The notes below the pieces were generated by a model that was given only the letters and a program-made list of their open reading frames with translations, was not told the origin of the DNA and ran no database searches. A stretch of DNA of 46,365 bases from Chloroflexota bacterium (GTDB taxonomy: Bacteria > Chloroflexota > Anaerolineae > Aggregatilineales > J027). A program made the translations under genes and the position numbers. The stretch spans positions 1-46,365 of the forward strand of contig JAKEEQ010000204.1 of assembly GCA_022616515.1 (NCBI GenBank), in the 5' to 3' direction. Shown piece by piece: positions 17,615 through 27,440 of the stretch (its first letter is position 1; each line of letters starts with the position of its first letter).

Positions 17615-18499
17615 TTAATCCATCATCCACTCCACCACATCAGATTTAGCGACAGATGCGACCGCCATCACGTGATCTCCACCACCGTAGTAAACGTGAT
17701 ACTGTCCATCAAACTCAATGTTGCCGCAGGCGAAACATACATTGGGTACATCGCCCCAGTGTTCCCACGGTGTGGCGGGGCACAAGATTGCCTCATCCTG
17801 CCGCTTGATGACTTTGCCCGGGTCTTCAAGGTCGAGCAGTGCGACACCCAAACAATAGATCCGGTCCTCATTGAAACCGTGATAGAACACGAGCCAGCCG
17901 TATTCGGTATATAACGGAGGTCCACCCGCTCCAATGCGTTCACAGTCCCATAGTCCGGGTCGTGGCTTCATAATGATCTGGTGGTCGGTCCAGTGAATGA
18001 GATCATCCGAATAGGCAATCCACATATCGGGCATACGACGATGGAACATGCAGTAACGCCCGTTGATTTTATGGGGAAAGAGGGCGGCATCCTTGTTATC
18101 TTCATCGGGAAGAACGATACCCATGCGCTCCCACTCGATTAAATTCGTGCTCCTCGCCATCGAAACGCGCACACCGTGTGGCGAGTAGGCGGTATAGAGC
18201 ATGTAGAAAACGCCATCTATTTCCGTGATGCGAGGATCCTCAACACCGAACGACTCAAAGTCATTGGTTGGTTCGAGGACAGGTTGCTCCAGACGATTAA
18301 AATGATAGCCATCCGTGCTGATGGCACAGCCAATGCGCGAAATACGATCTAGTCCTTGAGCACGATAATGCATGTAAACGAGATCGTTATAGGCAACAAC
18401 GGCGGCATTGAACACATTATCGGTTTCCCAGGCATTATGCGTGGATGGGACAAGGATAGGATTGCCCGGATAGCGATGTAGTTTAAGCGTCATTAGCAA
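17615..18499 (-). CDS. GH130-family glycoside phosphorylase/hydrolase
   Basis: The 294-residue protein shows the five-bladed propeller pattern of GH130: SFGVEDPRITEIDGVFYML, MARSTNLIEWERMG, DAALFPHKINGRYCMFHRR and the last-blade VYYGGGDHVMAVA. GH130 enzymes mostly phosphorolyse or hydrolyse beta-mannosides. The Asp in EDPRI is the family acid candidate, and the phosphate-binding pattern (His/Arg in FHRR) suggests phosphorylase. No signal peptide, so it acts in the cytoplasm on imported oligosaccharide. It is the last gene of the LacI-controlled operon and overlaps the DUF624 gene by 17 bp. The exact substrate is unknown. Confidence 0.87.
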   Translation of the reverse strand: MLMTLKLHRYPGNPILVPSTHNAWETDNVFNAAVVAYNDLVYMHYRAQGLDRISRIGCAISTDGYHFNRLEQPVLEPTNDFESFGVEDPRITEIDGVFYMLYTAYSPHGVRVSMARSTNLIEWERMGIVLPDEDNKDAALFPHKINGRYCMFHRRMPDMWIAYSDDLIHWTDHQIIMKPRPGLWDCERIGAGGPPLYTEYGWLVFYHGFNEDRIYCLGVALLDLEDPGKVIKRQDEAILCPATPWEHWGDVPNVCFACGNIEFDGQYHVYYGGGDHVMAVASVAKSDVVEWMMD

Positions 18500-19127
18500 T
18501 GCTCCAATCTTCAGGAAGTTTATTAAAGGTAGTCAGACGCTCGACAACCGCATGATTGCCGAGCATGGCAAGGAAACTAAATGTGAAGACAGCCAGTGGT
18601 AGCAGCATCATGATGCTCAGTGAAACCACGATGCCGCCCACGAGCAAGAGAACAAGGTTATACAGTGGCGAGGCTAAACTCAGAAACAATGCGTTTTTCA
18701 TAGCGATTCGCATCTTCTTCTGCTCTTGAACCATCAAGACCGGCCAGATATAGAACTGCATAGTTACCCACAGAAGTCCTAATGCACTGACAAAAAACAA
18801 AAGTGTATTTGCCAGTGCTCCGGCGGCAATCTGTCCGTAGAAATATACGTTCACGAATAACACAACCAGTACCACAATATTGACAAGTGCCCATTGGATA
18901 CTTAACCACCAGTATTCACGCGCACCATCCAGAAAAGTGTCCAGTCGTTGACCTTTGCCACGTACGAGGCTGTTCGTGGTGCTGTAGAGGCCAGCCGTCG
19001 CAGGTGGCAGTAAGATGATGGTGAGGCTTGCAGCCAACCAGAGGGCGTTCGTAACTGCCAGCCCGACAAAACTATTCCAGCAGTCAGCAGCAGTCCGGCG
19101 AATAACCTCAAACGCAGCCTGCATCAA
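18483..19127 (-). CDS. DUF624 (YesL-like) membrane protein
   Basis: The 214-residue protein has about five hydrophobic segments and the DUF624 opening (AADCWNSFVGLAVTNALWL) with a small-residue loop LLPPATAGLYSTTNSLVRG. YesL-type proteins are found in carbohydrate ABC transporter operons of Bacilli and Chloroflexota; their function is unknown. It starts directly next to the stop of the 809-aa gene and ends inside the GH130 gene, so it is in the operon. A second DUF624 gene lies at 34992 in the other sugar operon. Confidence 0.85.
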   Translation of the reverse strand: MMQAAFEVIRRTAADCWNSFVGLAVTNALWLAASLTIILLPPATAGLYSTTNSLVRGKGQRLDTFLDGAREYWWLSIQWALVNIVVLVVLFVNVYFYGQIAAGALANTLLFFVSALGLLWVTMQFYIWPVLMVQEQKKMRIAMKNALFLSLASPLYNLVLLLVGGIVVSLSIMMLLPLAVFTFSFLAMLGNHAVVERLTTFNKLPEDWSIANDA

Positions 19128-21557
19128 CTACTCCTCGACCACAGCGACTTGCCCGGTCTCCGTATCGTAGGTCAGGGTCAGACGCTCACCGCCCGACGAC
19201 GCGAAAACACGTTGGGCGACCACCGGCTGCACCATGAAGCCATCAAACGTGGCACGGCGCAGCGACTCTGTGCCTGCGTACCGTACCCGCAAGATGTGTG
19301 TACCTGCTTCTAACGTGATTGGTCGGTCGTCCGCTAAATCAAGCCAAAGATAGCGGCGGTCCGGCGAGGTATTGGCGGGGATAACCATCTCCGGGCCATC
19401 ATCAATAGTAACGCCAAGTGCAACGGCATTTGCCGCACTGGACAGAACCTGCTCCGCGCCACCCATTTCATCCAAATCGGCCAGTGTATCGACAAAGATA
19501 AGTCTGGCAAGATTGGCGGCGGTATCCGGGTCCGAACCTGTCAAATCGAGGAATGAATCACCACCAAAGCCACGCCCGGCTTCGATACCCATGACCGTGC
19601 CACTCTCCGGGATAGGTGTGCGCAGCGATTGAAACGGTACTATCGCCTCATAAACGTAGCCATTACCTGTCTCAAAAGCCTGCCACGCCAGTTCAGCATT
19701 CGGCTGCCAGCCACTCGCTACCCAATCCCACACCTGTGGACCACGTGACGTTTGGGCCAGCGTGAATTTTGAACTCAGGCGGCGTCCTCCCCCCTCACCA
19801 TCAACATACACCCACAGCGCGTCATGAGACCACACTGCCGGGCCATATTCTGGCTGCTCGTGAACAGGGTCGCGTACGGTTGCAGCGATATACAAGTTTT
19901 CATCGTCCCACATAAACTGTATGTCAAAACTGTCGGTGTCTGGTCCACGCCATAAGACTGCACCACGCAAAATCTGACGGGCAGTGCTGGCAGAAAAGCG
20001 CGGCACATCTGTCCATTCTTCCAAGAGACCGTCGATTACAATCTCACCTGTTGCCCGTGTGGCAACCAGCCGGGTTTCCTCGGTGGAAACCGATTGGCGC
20101 AGATGCGAAATGTAAAGCCAGTAATCGCCAGATTCGGGAATTTCAAACTCGACTTCGAGTGCATCCCCCTCGCCAAGACTATAAGCCGCCCCGTTGCTGT
20201 AGTACGACTCCCCGGTCCAATCATCATGGCGGAGGTCCGGTTGGCCTGCGACGGGATGTCCCCATTCTGCTTCGCGTACCACATAAGGCCGCACCGAAAC
20301 TTCTTGATAATCCAGATATTGGGATGCAATGGGGTCCTGATGGGTAACGAGCAAAGCCATTAACGCTTCAATGGTGGACTCGGCTCCCGCGTTGCGATTC
20401 ACACGCCATTCAACCGGGCCGTTAATGCCGTCAAAGCCGCGTCCGGTTTCGGGGTCATATATGGCAACCCCCGCCATGTTATTGCCCATGAACCACGACG
20501 CTGTTAAACCGGCAAATTTTGCATAGTTTTCCTCGCCAGTGGCCCGGTAGAGCGCCATATATCCCTGCACAATGACGTTCGTCCCGTAGGCTATCTGACC
20601 TAAGCGACGCGGCAGTATCCCGATTTCGCGGATGCGTTCAAAGGCAAGCTGGCGCATCAGAAACGTATTGGCATCTGCTGCTGCCGATTCGATCCAATCA
20701 TCGCGGTCCAGTGCCGCACCAGCTTCGGCAAGCGCATGAACATGGCGACTGCCCCACGCATGCCAGTAACCGGGCGCATTGGTGGTCACCGGATGCATCC
20801 CGAATGGATAGATTTTGCTGTCTCCCAGACGGTAGGCGGCCAGTCCATCCGCGATGTGTTCCATCAACGCTGCTGTGTCGGGGTTTGGGTTGGAGCGATA
20901 GTAGGCGGTCAAGCCGAGGAGGGCAATTGATGACACATCGGCGGCCCCACCGGGAATCCAGGCGGGAATGCTAAACCCGTGAAGCTGATTGTATTCCCCA
21001 TAACTGGTGGCTTCTTCCGCCAGCGCCGCTTCGATCTTGCGATAGCTGGCTTGCAGGTCTTCAGCATAATCGACATCTATATCCGCAAAAATCCGGTAGC
21101 CTTCAGCCAGTGCCCACATAGCCCGCACAGCCCACCAGCCCGTCGATTTGTAGCTGGTCGCACCATCTGTGTTAATCGTGCCTTCCCGGTCTGTCACAAA
21201 GTTATAGAATGCGCCATCATCAGTTTGCATATACAAGGCAAAATTCAGGCACTGACGGGCTAACTCAAGCGCTTGTTCATCCTCCGTCTGGTCGTAATAC
21301 CACAGGTATACCAGTGCTGCGCGGGCGACATCATCCAGCGCGGCGATACCTTCCCCGGAGGCGTCCACCCATTCATAGTCGGGGTATTCGGAGTAAATAT
21401 GGACGAGGGCTAAATCGTATCCGCCAAATGTTGCTGGTTCGGTCAGAAATTTCAGATGTTCGAGATTAACCAGTCCATGTCGCATAACGTCATCCTGGCT
21501 GTAGGCAGAGAAGGGCAGCAACATTACCACTATAACCAGCATCAATATAGTACGCAT
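19128..21557 (-). CDS. Secreted multidomain glycan-active protein (alpha/alpha-barrel, CBM6/35-like, nested CBM9-like)
   Basis: The 809-residue protein starts with a signal peptide (MRTILMLVIVVMLLPFSAYS). Residues 25-415 are helical with repeated Trp and Ala-rich helices, typical of an (alpha/alpha)6 or alpha/alpha-toroid glycoside enzyme; the exact family is not recognised. Residues 425-495 read as the first half of a CBM6/35-type jelly roll (VVREAEWGHP...GDYWLYISHLR) and 706-780 as its second half (ITLEAGTHILRVRY...ATFDGFMV). Between them (about 497-705) lies a CBM9-like domain (GEIVIDGLLEEW...LYIAATVRDPVHEQ). It probably trims or binds polymer outside the membrane ahead of import. It lies 2 bp downstream of the permease gene. 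Confidence 0.72.
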   Translation of the reverse strand: MRTILMLVIVVMLLPFSAYSQDDVMRHGLVNLEHLKFLTEPATFGGYDLALVHIYSEYPDYEWVDASGEGIAALDDVARAALVYLWYYDQTEDEQALELARQCLNFALYMQTDDGAFYNFVTDREGTINTDGATSYKSTGWWAVRAMWALAEGYRIFADIDVDYAEDLQASYRKIEAALAEEATSYGEYNQLHGFSIPAWIPGGAADVSSIALLGLTAYYRSNPNPDTAALMEHIADGLAAYRLGDSKIYPFGMHPVTTNAPGYWHAWGSRHVHALAEAGAALDRDDWIESAAADANTFLMRQLAFERIREIGILPRRLGQIAYGTNVIVQGYMALYRATGEENYAKFAGLTASWFMGNNMAGVAIYDPETGRGFDGINGPVEWRVNRNAGAESTIEALMALLVTHQDPIASQYLDYQEVSVRPYVVREAEWGHPVAGQPDLRHDDWTGESYYSNGAAYSLGEGDALEVEFEIPESGDYWLYISHLRQSVSTEETRLVATRATGEIVIDGLLEEWTDVPRFSASTARQILRGAVLWRGPDTDSFDIQFMWDDENLYIAATVRDPVHEQPEYGPAVWSHDALWVYVDGEGGGRRLSSKFTLAQTSRGPQVWDWVASGWQPNAELAWQAFETGNGYVYEAIVPFQSLRTPIPESGTVMGIEAGRGFGGDSFLDLTGSDPDTAANLARLIFVDTLADLDEMGGAEQVLSSAANAVALGVTIDDGPEMVIPANTSPDRRYLWLDLADDRPITLEAGTHILRVRYAGTESLRRATFDGFMVQPVVAQRVFASSGGERLTLTYDTETGQVAVVEE

Positions 21558-21559
21558 TT

Positions 21560-22675
21560 TTAACCCTTTACTGCTCCGACGGTCAATCCCTCAATGAAGT
21601 AGCGCTGCGCAAAGAAGAACAGCGCAAGGATAGGGGCAGCCATCATAGCCGCCATCGCCATCATGTAGTGCCACTTGGGAGCTTCATTGGACAGCGATTC
21701 CTGGAAAAACTGGATCACCAGAACCAGTGGGAACATTTGCGGTGTGCGGAGGTAGATCAGGGGAGATTCAAAGTTATTCCAATTTCCCTGAAACGACAGC
21801 ACGCCAATTGCCAGAAAAGCCGGTCGGACCAGCGGCAGCATGATGTAGAAGAAGATTTGAATAGTATTCGCACCGTCCACAATGGCAGCATCTTCCATAT
21901 CCCGCGGAATGGTTAGAAAAAATTGTCGCAAGAGAAATACGTAAACTGGCCCCCAGGCTGTCCACGCGGGAAGCACCAATGGATCATATGTATTGAGCAG
22001 CCCTAGCTCACGCCAGATCAGGAAGGCGGGAATGCGGGTCAGGATGGCGGGAATCATCATCGTGGCAAGCATAATGAAAAACAGTACATCTCGTCCCCGG
22101 AAGTGAAAACGGGCGAATCCATAAGCCACAATCGCGGCACTCAGCATCTCGGCAAACATCGCCAGCGCCGTGATAAACAGTGTATTCCCCATAATCCGGA
22201 AAAAGGTCAGGCCGGGTGCAATTCGACCCAACTGCTCCCAAGCATCAGGATAGTTTTCGAAGACCGCCGGGTCTGGTACTGGTTTTGGCGGAAAGATAAA
22301 CAGTTGGGGTTCGGTTTTGAGGGAGGTTGAAATCATCCACAAGAAAGGAATAAGGATAATGGACGCACCCAGAAACGGCAGGCCAAAGAGAAGCACATTT
22401 CGCACGATACGCCGGGCGAACAAACGGCGTACATCATTCATCGATGCGATTTCTTGAAACGAGTAGCGGCTGAGTTTGTCGTCGAAGGTGTTATCCACCA
22501 CTGCATAGGCCATCAAGGTCACGATGACTGCCAGTACGAGATTAACGGCGGTACTTGACGGTGCCCATATTAGAAAGCCAACCGCTGACAGCAGAAAAAC
22601 AACCAGCGCAGTAATCAGCGCAAGAATCCGCTCACGTGAAAGGGGAATACCCGCAAAACGATTTGTGGATTGCAT
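21560..22675 (-). CDS. Carbohydrate ABC transporter permease, MalG type
   Basis: This 371-residue inner-membrane protein is about 90 residues longer than ordinary MalG-type permeases because of an N-terminal part with two extra hydrophobic segments. The C-terminal core has the EAA loop that docks the ATPase ([25 protein letters not shown]) and ends [11 protein letters not shown], a classic MalG terminus. It pairs with the MalF-type permease just upstream (3-bp gap). No ATPase gene is in the operon, so it presumably uses a shared MsmX-like ATPase encoded elsewhere. Confidence 0.93.
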   Translation of the reverse strand: MQSTNRFAGIPLSRERILALITALVVFLLSAVGFLIWAPSSTAVNLVLAVIVTLMAYAVVDNTFDDKLSRYSFQEIASMNDVRRLFARRIVRNVLLFGLPFLGASIILIPFLWMISTSLKTEPQLFIFPPKPVPDPAVFENYPDAWEQLGRIAPGLTFFRIMGNTLFITALAMFAEMLSAAIVAYGFARFHFRGRDVLFFIMLATMMIPAILTRIPAFLIWRELGLLNTYDPLVLPAWTAWGPVYVFLLRQFFLTIPRDMEDAAIVDGANTIQIFFYIMLPLVRPAFLAIGVLSFQGNWNNFESPLIYLRTPQMFPLVLVIQFFQESLSNEAPKWHYMMAMAAMMAAPILALFFFAQRYFIEGLTVGAVKG

Positions 22676-22678
22676 CGA

Positions 22679-23989
22679 TCACGCTCCTCCCTCACGCTGG
22701 CGGGCACCTTCATAAAACACCCACGCCGCCGATGTCCGGAAGATGAACAATGTGAACAGGATAATCATTACGGCAACCATCCAGCCAAGCGCCGATGCAT
22801 AGCCCATTCTGCCAAAATTAAAAGCTTCATTATAGATAAGCCAGTTCACAAACCACCCGTCGGTGCGATCTGTCGGGATAAATGCCTGTAGGGTGAAAAC
22901 CTGCAATGCGGCGATGGTGTTGGTCACGAGCACATAGAACATAGTGGGACTGAGCATGGGCAGTGTGACATAACGAAACTTCCGCAAGGTCCCCGCTCCA
23001 TCAATCGAGGCTGCTTCGTAGAGGGCCGGTGGTATGTTTTTGAGGCCCGCCAGCAAAATGACTGTGTTGGCACCGAAAATCCCCCACATCCCCATAATAA
23101 CAAAGGAAGGCAGCACAAGATTGGGATCGGAAAACCACCCCGGACGCTCCCAGTCCAGCAGATTATACAGCGGGTCAAAGAGCCAGTTGATGAGACCTGA
23201 GTTTGGCGCAAATATCCAGTACCACAGCAGGGCCGTCGCTGCCGCTGGCAACACAGCGGGCAGATAATACAGCGTTCGCCAGAAACCGACTCCCTTAATC
23301 CCTTGATTGAGCAGCAGGGCGGTCCCAAGTGCGCCCAACAACCCCAGCGGAATATTGAAAAACGCATATCTAAACGTCAACCAGAGCGCTTTCCAAAGAT
23401 AAGGATCGGTGGCAATGAGCGCATAACGCTGGCCGAAGATTGTGAATGTATCAAGTTCCCGATAACGGACGACGCGCTCGCTTGGCGGCACCGGGCTTTC
23501 CATCTGACCGAGCTTACTAACCGAGAGACGTTCGCCTTCTTCAAGTTCGATCACTTTGATGGAGAGTGCTTTCTTAAAATTAAAGAGTGGGTCTTCTAAT
23601 TCCTCCGGTGCATCCCAGAGGATGTTGTATTCGGTGAAACTCAAATAAAAGGACAATCCAATCGGAAATACATTAAAGCCTAAAAACCCAATCAGCCAGG
23701 GTAATATCAGAGCGTAGCCGGTAGCCGCCTCACGCTTGACGCCTAAAAATACCAGCAAACGAAAGAGACCATACATCAATGCGATGAGGCTGGCAGCGAC
23801 ACCGATGTAGCGCAGCGCTGTCGGGTAATAAGTACCGAAGACATCGGGCCACGTCAGAGCGACATAAGAAAGCAGGACGATGACTATTCCAAGTGTGCCA
23901 TAGCTCAATGACCGGCTGGCAAACCGTACAAGAAATGACCGTTCGTCGAGGGGGATATAAGTATCCTGTTGTTGTGATGCCTCCGCCAT
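22679..23989 (-). CDS. Carbohydrate ABC transporter permease, MalF type
   Basis: I place the start at MAEASQQQDTYIP, where AAAGGTGAG forms a ribosome site about 6 bp before; an upstream in-frame ATG at 24037 would add 16 residues with no ribosome site. The protein (about 436 residues) has two extra N-terminal membrane spans, a roughly 70-residue external loop after the first core span, and the EAA motif YEAASIDGAGTLRKFRYVTLPML near the C-terminus. It forms the heterodimeric channel with the adjacent MalG-type permease. Confidence 0.92.
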   Translation of the reverse strand: MAEASQQQDTYIPLDERSFLVRFASRSLSYGTLGIVIVLLSYVALTWPDVFGTYYPTALRYIGVAASLIALMYGLFRLLVFLGVKREAATGYALILPWLIGFLGFNVFPIGLSFYLSFTEYNILWDAPEELEDPLFNFKKALSIKVIELEEGERLSVSKLGQMESPVPPSERVVRYRELDTFTIFGQRYALIATDPYLWKALWLTFRYAFFNIPLGLLGALGTALLLNQGIKGVGFWRTLYYLPAVLPAAATALLWYWIFAPNSGLINWLFDPLYNLLDWERPGWFSDPNLVLPSFVIMGMWGIFGANTVILLAGLKNIPPALYEAASIDGAGTLRKFRYVTLPMLSPTMFYVLVTNTIAALQVFTLQAFIPTDRTDGWFVNWLIYNEAFNFGRMGYASALGWMVAVMIILFTLFIFRTSAAWVFYEGARQREGGA

Positions 23990-24064
23990 GATGGTCTCAC
24001 CTTTCCAATTAACATAGGCAGGAGCGTGATACCACACTCCTGCACCATTGTTGAGAATGAGATA

Positions 24065-25303
24065 TTACGGCAATAGGTCTCCCAGCAGAATGGAAGCATC
24101 GTCGGCAAGATTGTCGATACTGTCCTCCTCATGGAAGAGCGGCGACTGGAATTCTTCCCAGAAAAGCGTTCGGAATTCACTGAAGCGCGGAATGATGGTG
24201 AAGGGGCGCATGTAAGGTAGTGCCTCAATAATTGCTTCGGCATTGGCTTCCTTACGTGGTTCCGCTTCAGCCAGAAATTCAACGGTGCCCTGCGAGATAC
24301 GTGGCGACACGATCTTCCAGTGATGGATACCGTCCGTCAAAGCCACCAGTGCTTCATAGGCTTCGTCGGGATGCTCGGTATCTGCGTTAATTACTGTCGA
24401 TGCTGACCAGGCAAAGGTAACGTTTTCGCCATTGACTCCCTGCGGAACGGGGGATACGCCCACATCCAGACCTTCCACGCGGTCGAGGTCATCCGCTGCG
24501 CCACCCATGAACATGGCAAGGCGACCCGCTTTAAACATTTCGGCAAAACCTTCCTCAGCGATTGTTTCTTCGGAGGGGCAGCATTCCTCGTTCCAGATCA
24601 TATCCGCGTAAAGCTGTGCTCCAGCTTTAGCCTCCTCGGAATTCAGCAAAATCTCACTCATATCGTCGGAGACAAGATCACCACCGTATGACCAGATGAA
24701 AATGTCAATCGGCGGCCAGCCATTCATGGCAAACCCGTAGTGTTCCTCATTGGTCAGGGCAACCGCGGCTGCCTGGAAATCCTCCCACGTCCATTCAGCG
24801 GTGGGATAGTCCATTCCCATTTCATCGAAAATGGCGCGGTTGTAGTAAAGCACAACCGGCTGGGCAATCCAGGGCAGGCCATAAACCCCATCGTTAAGGG
24901 CAACCGTATTCCAGATGCCTTCGTAATAATCTTCAGGGTTGGCGACCTCGCTATCATCGTTCGCCAGATATTCTGAAATATCCAGCAGAACGCCTTCAAA
25001 GGCCCACGACATATGGTCCTGATCGAGCCAGAAGAGGTCTGGTGCTTCCCCACCCGCGAGTTGGGTCTGAAGCTGAGTGTAGTAATCTGCCGGGTTTGGC
25101 TCATACACAATCTCGAATGACTCGGAATTGGCATTTACCTCGTCAATGATCTCTTGAAGTTCGGCGGCCTCATCGACACCTGCCCACGTATTCATCCGCA
25201 GCACTACCTTGTCTTGAGCTACAGCGGGGGTATCGCTGATAGTCAGGGGCAGCAAGGCTACAACCACAATCAGGATCAGGAATAGTCTCATGTACTTAAA
25301 CAT
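24065..25303 (-). CDS. Extracellular solute-binding protein of carbohydrate ABC transporter
   Basis: The 412-residue protein has an N-terminal hydrophobic signal segment ending near AVAQ without a lipobox Cys, as is common for Chloroflexota binding proteins. The rest follows family 1 sugar-binding proteins: LRMNTWAGVDEA, YYTQLQTQLAGGEAPDLFWLD, and LNDGVYGLPWIAQPVVLYYNRAIFDEMG. The operon context (two permeases, GH130) suggests an oligosaccharide ligand. A GGAG ribosome site precedes the ATG. It is separated from lacI by 69 bp. Confidence 0.93.
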   Translation of the reverse strand: MFKYMRLFLILIVVVALLPLTISDTPAVAQDKVVLRMNTWAGVDEAAELQEIIDEVNANSESFEIVYEPNPADYYTQLQTQLAGGEAPDLFWLDQDHMSWAFEGVLLDISEYLANDDSEVANPEDYYEGIWNTVALNDGVYGLPWIAQPVVLYYNRAIFDEMGMDYPTAEWTWEDFQAAAVALTNEEHYGFAMNGWPPIDIFIWSYGGDLVSDDMSEILLNSEEAKAGAQLYADMIWNEECCPSEETIAEEGFAEMFKAGRLAMFMGGAADDLDRVEGLDVGVSPVPQGVNGENVTFAWSASTVINADTEHPDEAYEALVALTDGIHHWKIVSPRISQGTVEFLAEAEPRKEANAEAIIEALPYMRPFTIIPRFSEFRTLFWEEFQSPLFHEEDSIDNLADDASILLGDLLP

Positions 25304-25372
25304 TTGATCGCTCCGTTATCTAGACAAAATTACTAAGATGCAGGCAAACGAATTTGTTGGAATTTTCCCTCC

Positions 25373-26437
25373 TTAACTCCCGAAATCAGTATAGAATGGC
25401 TCAGATGCTTCTCTGGGGCATCCGCAGGATTCGCGAATAATGAGTTCAGTGCCGAGCCTTAACTGAAACCCTCGCGGCGCAGAGCGTTCAATAATATCTA
25501 TCAAACGTCGTGCCGCCTGAAAGCCCATTTCACGCTTAAACATTCTTACGGTGGTCAGTGCAGGTTCATTTAGCGGTCCCCACGTCACATTGTCGAACCC
25601 CACGACCGCGGTATCATGCGGGACATCCAGTCCATGATCTTTGAGTGCTCGAATGGCTCCCAGCGCAGATGCGTCATTCACTGCGACAATGCCTTCAAGG
25701 TCTGGAAAAAGTTTTAAGGCATCCCTCGTCGTGTCGTAACCAGTATTCATCGTGGTATCCGGCATGTAGAAAACTTCTGGTTTTTGATCAATCTCTCTCA
25801 TGGCGTGTTCATAGCCTTCGCGGCGTTCTTTGCTGCTAAACCAGTGCGAGGGGCCGGAGAGGAATACCAAACGGCGTAGATTGTGAGCTTCAATGAGGTG
25901 ACTCGTGATGCTGTAGGTTCCCGCCCGGTTATCACAGACAACAGCATCAATTTCCAAACCAGAAAGCAAATTATCCAGAAGGACAATGGGGAGATGGCTG
26001 TTGTAAAGCCCCATAATAAATGAGGTCTTTAACGCCGGCCCCGCCAGAATCAGACCATCGACTCGTTGCTCACGAAACATCGAAAAATTTGACAGGTCGG
26101 TCATATCCTCGCGTTTTACATAGGTAGTAATGACATGACAGCCACTTTCACGAGCCGCCTGGTCAATTCCTTCAATAATATTCAGGTGATAACTGGAAAT
26201 GGGCTGGGGATCACGTTTATAGGTGACAAAGCCAAGGTTATAGGTGCGATCGGTTGCCAGCCCGCGTGCAGTAATGCTTGGCACATAACCAATTTCTTTG
26301 GCGACACGCAGAACTTCGCTGCGGGTATCGTCATTGACGCCGGGCCGATCATTCAGCACACGCGAAACGGTAGCAGTCGAGACGCCTGCCTGTTCTGCAA
26401 TATCTTGCAACGTTGGCTTCACCGGTGTCACGGTCAT
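25373..26437 (-). CDS. LacI-family transcriptional regulator of the GH130 operon
   Basis: The 354-residue protein has the LacI helix-turn-helix at its N-terminus (LQDIAEQAGVSTATVSRVLND, residues 10-30) and a periplasmic-binding-protein-like effector domain (residues 65-340). It is the first gene of the minus-strand sugar operon, with a strong promoter and a symmetric operator directly upstream (26543-26556). This suggests autoregulated repression relieved by a sugar or sugar derivative. Confidence 0.94.
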   Translation of the reverse strand: MTVTPVKPTLQDIAEQAGVSTATVSRVLNDRPGVNDDTRSEVLRVAKEIGYVPSITARGLATDRTYNLGFVTYKRDPQPISSYHLNIIEGIDQAARESGCHVITTYVKREDMTDLSNFSMFREQRVDGLILAGPALKTSFIMGLYNSHLPIVLLDNLLSGLEIDAVVCDNRAGTYSITSHLIEAHNLRRLVFLSGPSHWFSSKERREGYEHAMREIDQKPEVFYMPDTTMNTGYDTTRDALKLFPDLEGIVAVNDASALGAIRALKDHGLDVPHDTAVVGFDNVTWGPLNEPALTTVRMFKREMGFQAARRLIDIIERSAPRGFQLRLGTELIIRESCGCPREASEPFYTDFGS

Positions 26438-26542
26438 TCCCCACCCAGATGTAACGAAGATAATCTGGAATACAGCATTATAAGTGGCTTTTGGAATGTA
26501 CTTCGCCAGAACCGCTGTATTCGCAACAGTATGAAAAATGAT

Positions 26543-26588
26543 TGTAAGCGTTTACATCAGTTATATTCATTTTTCAATAAGTTGTCAA
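26543..26588 (-). promoter_or_regulatory. Promoter with LacI operator over the start site
   Basis: On the minus strand TTGACA (+ strand 26583-26588) and TATAAC (26560-26565) are separated by exactly 17 bp, a near-consensus sigma-70 promoter. The predicted start is near 26553. The palindrome TGTAAGCGTTTACA (26543-26556), with a central CG as in LacI/CcpA-family operators, covers that start. This arrangement indicates direct repression of the lacI-led operon. Confidence 0.78.
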
Positions 26589-26748
26589 CAAATTGGATGG
26601 TATTTTTAGGTATCACGTGTCGCCCGCTCACGATTTCTAACGGTGCAGTCATGACCGCATTTTGTTTGGAAGGGGATAATTCTCCCGGAGTAAATCGCTT
26701 CAAAATGTAAAGAAATGTGCGATTGGTCTACAAATATGATACACTTGT

Positions 26749-26760
26749 TTAAACGATTAA
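26749..26760. promoter_or_regulatory. LacI-type operator before pgmB
   Basis: TTAAACGATTAA matches 11 of 12 positions of the perfect palindrome TTAAACGTTTAA found upstream of the second lacI gene. A TATGAT at 26735-26740 could be the pgmB -10 box, which would put the operator at or just after the start site. Confidence 0.6.
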
Positions 26761-26784
26761 CCTATCTGATATTACAGGAGACTC

Positions 26785-27435
26785 ATGGTCAATCCGGGAC
26801 TCATTTTCGATCTAGACGGCGTAATCACCGACACGGCAGAGTATCATTATCGTGGCTGGAAACAACTGGCCGATGACGAGGGATTACCATTCACCCGCGA
26901 AGATAATGAAGCACTACGGGGGGTATCACGGCGTGAGAGCCTTAATCTTCTTTTGAAAGGCAAACAAATCCCCGAAGAAACCGCTCAGGAATGGATGACG
27001 CGCAAGAACAACTATTATAAAGCCTATCTGGAAGATATTACCCCGGCTGACCTCTTACCCGGTGCACGCTCATTTCTGGAAGCGGCCATTAATGCCGGAG
27101 CAAAAATCGGATTGGCGTCGGCAAGCCGCAATGCAAAAACCGTGCTGGCCTGTCTGCAAATTACCAATATGTTTGATGTCATCGGTGATGGTTATGCGGT
27201 GCAAAATACCAAGCCAGCCCCCGATTTATTTGTATGGGTTGCTGGCGGTTTCCAACTACCTGTGACGCGCTGTATTGTATTTGAGGATGCCGAAGCGGGT
27301 GTCACAGCGGCGCTGCGGGCGGGCATGAAATGCGTCGGTATTGGTCCGCATGAGCGCGTCGGGCAGGCACATCTGGTTTGTGATGGTCTGCATGATGTTT
27401 CACTCGAACAGATAATGGCTCTCGAAACCGCGTAA
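26785..27435 (+). CDS. pgmB: Beta-phosphoglucomutase
   Basis: This 216-residue HAD-superfamily enzyme converts beta-glucose-1-phosphate to glucose-6-phosphate. The nucleophile and acid/base Asp lie in IFDLDGVITDT (D9 and D11), the cap domain has LRGVSRRESLN, and later motifs LASASRN and VFEDAEAGVTAA are present. It stands convergent with the GH65 phosphorylase gene (5 bp between stops), whose product would be its substrate. The two share an operator type, so they form one pathway under one regulator. Confidence 0.95.
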   Translation: MVNPGLIFDLDGVITDTAEYHYRGWKQLADDEGLPFTREDNEALRGVSRRESLNLLLKGKQIPEETAQEWMTRKNNYYKAYLEDITPADLLPGARSFLEAAINAGAKIGLASASRNAKTVLACLQITNMFDVIGDGYAVQNTKPAPDLFVWVAGGFQLPVTRCIVFEDAEAGVTAALRAGMKCVGIGPHERVGQAHLVCDGLHDVSLEQIMALETA

Positions 27436-27440
27436 GCGGG

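Larger units (their letters stand above)
26438..26784. promoter_or_regulatory. Divergent lacI / pgmB control region
   Basis: This 347-bp spacer holds the lacI promoter and operator at 26543-26588 and a second, different operator at 26749-26760 before pgmB. The middle (about 26590-26715) shows no gene and no clear signal. The pgmB gene has a CAGGAG ribosome site just before its ATG. Confidence 0.6.
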
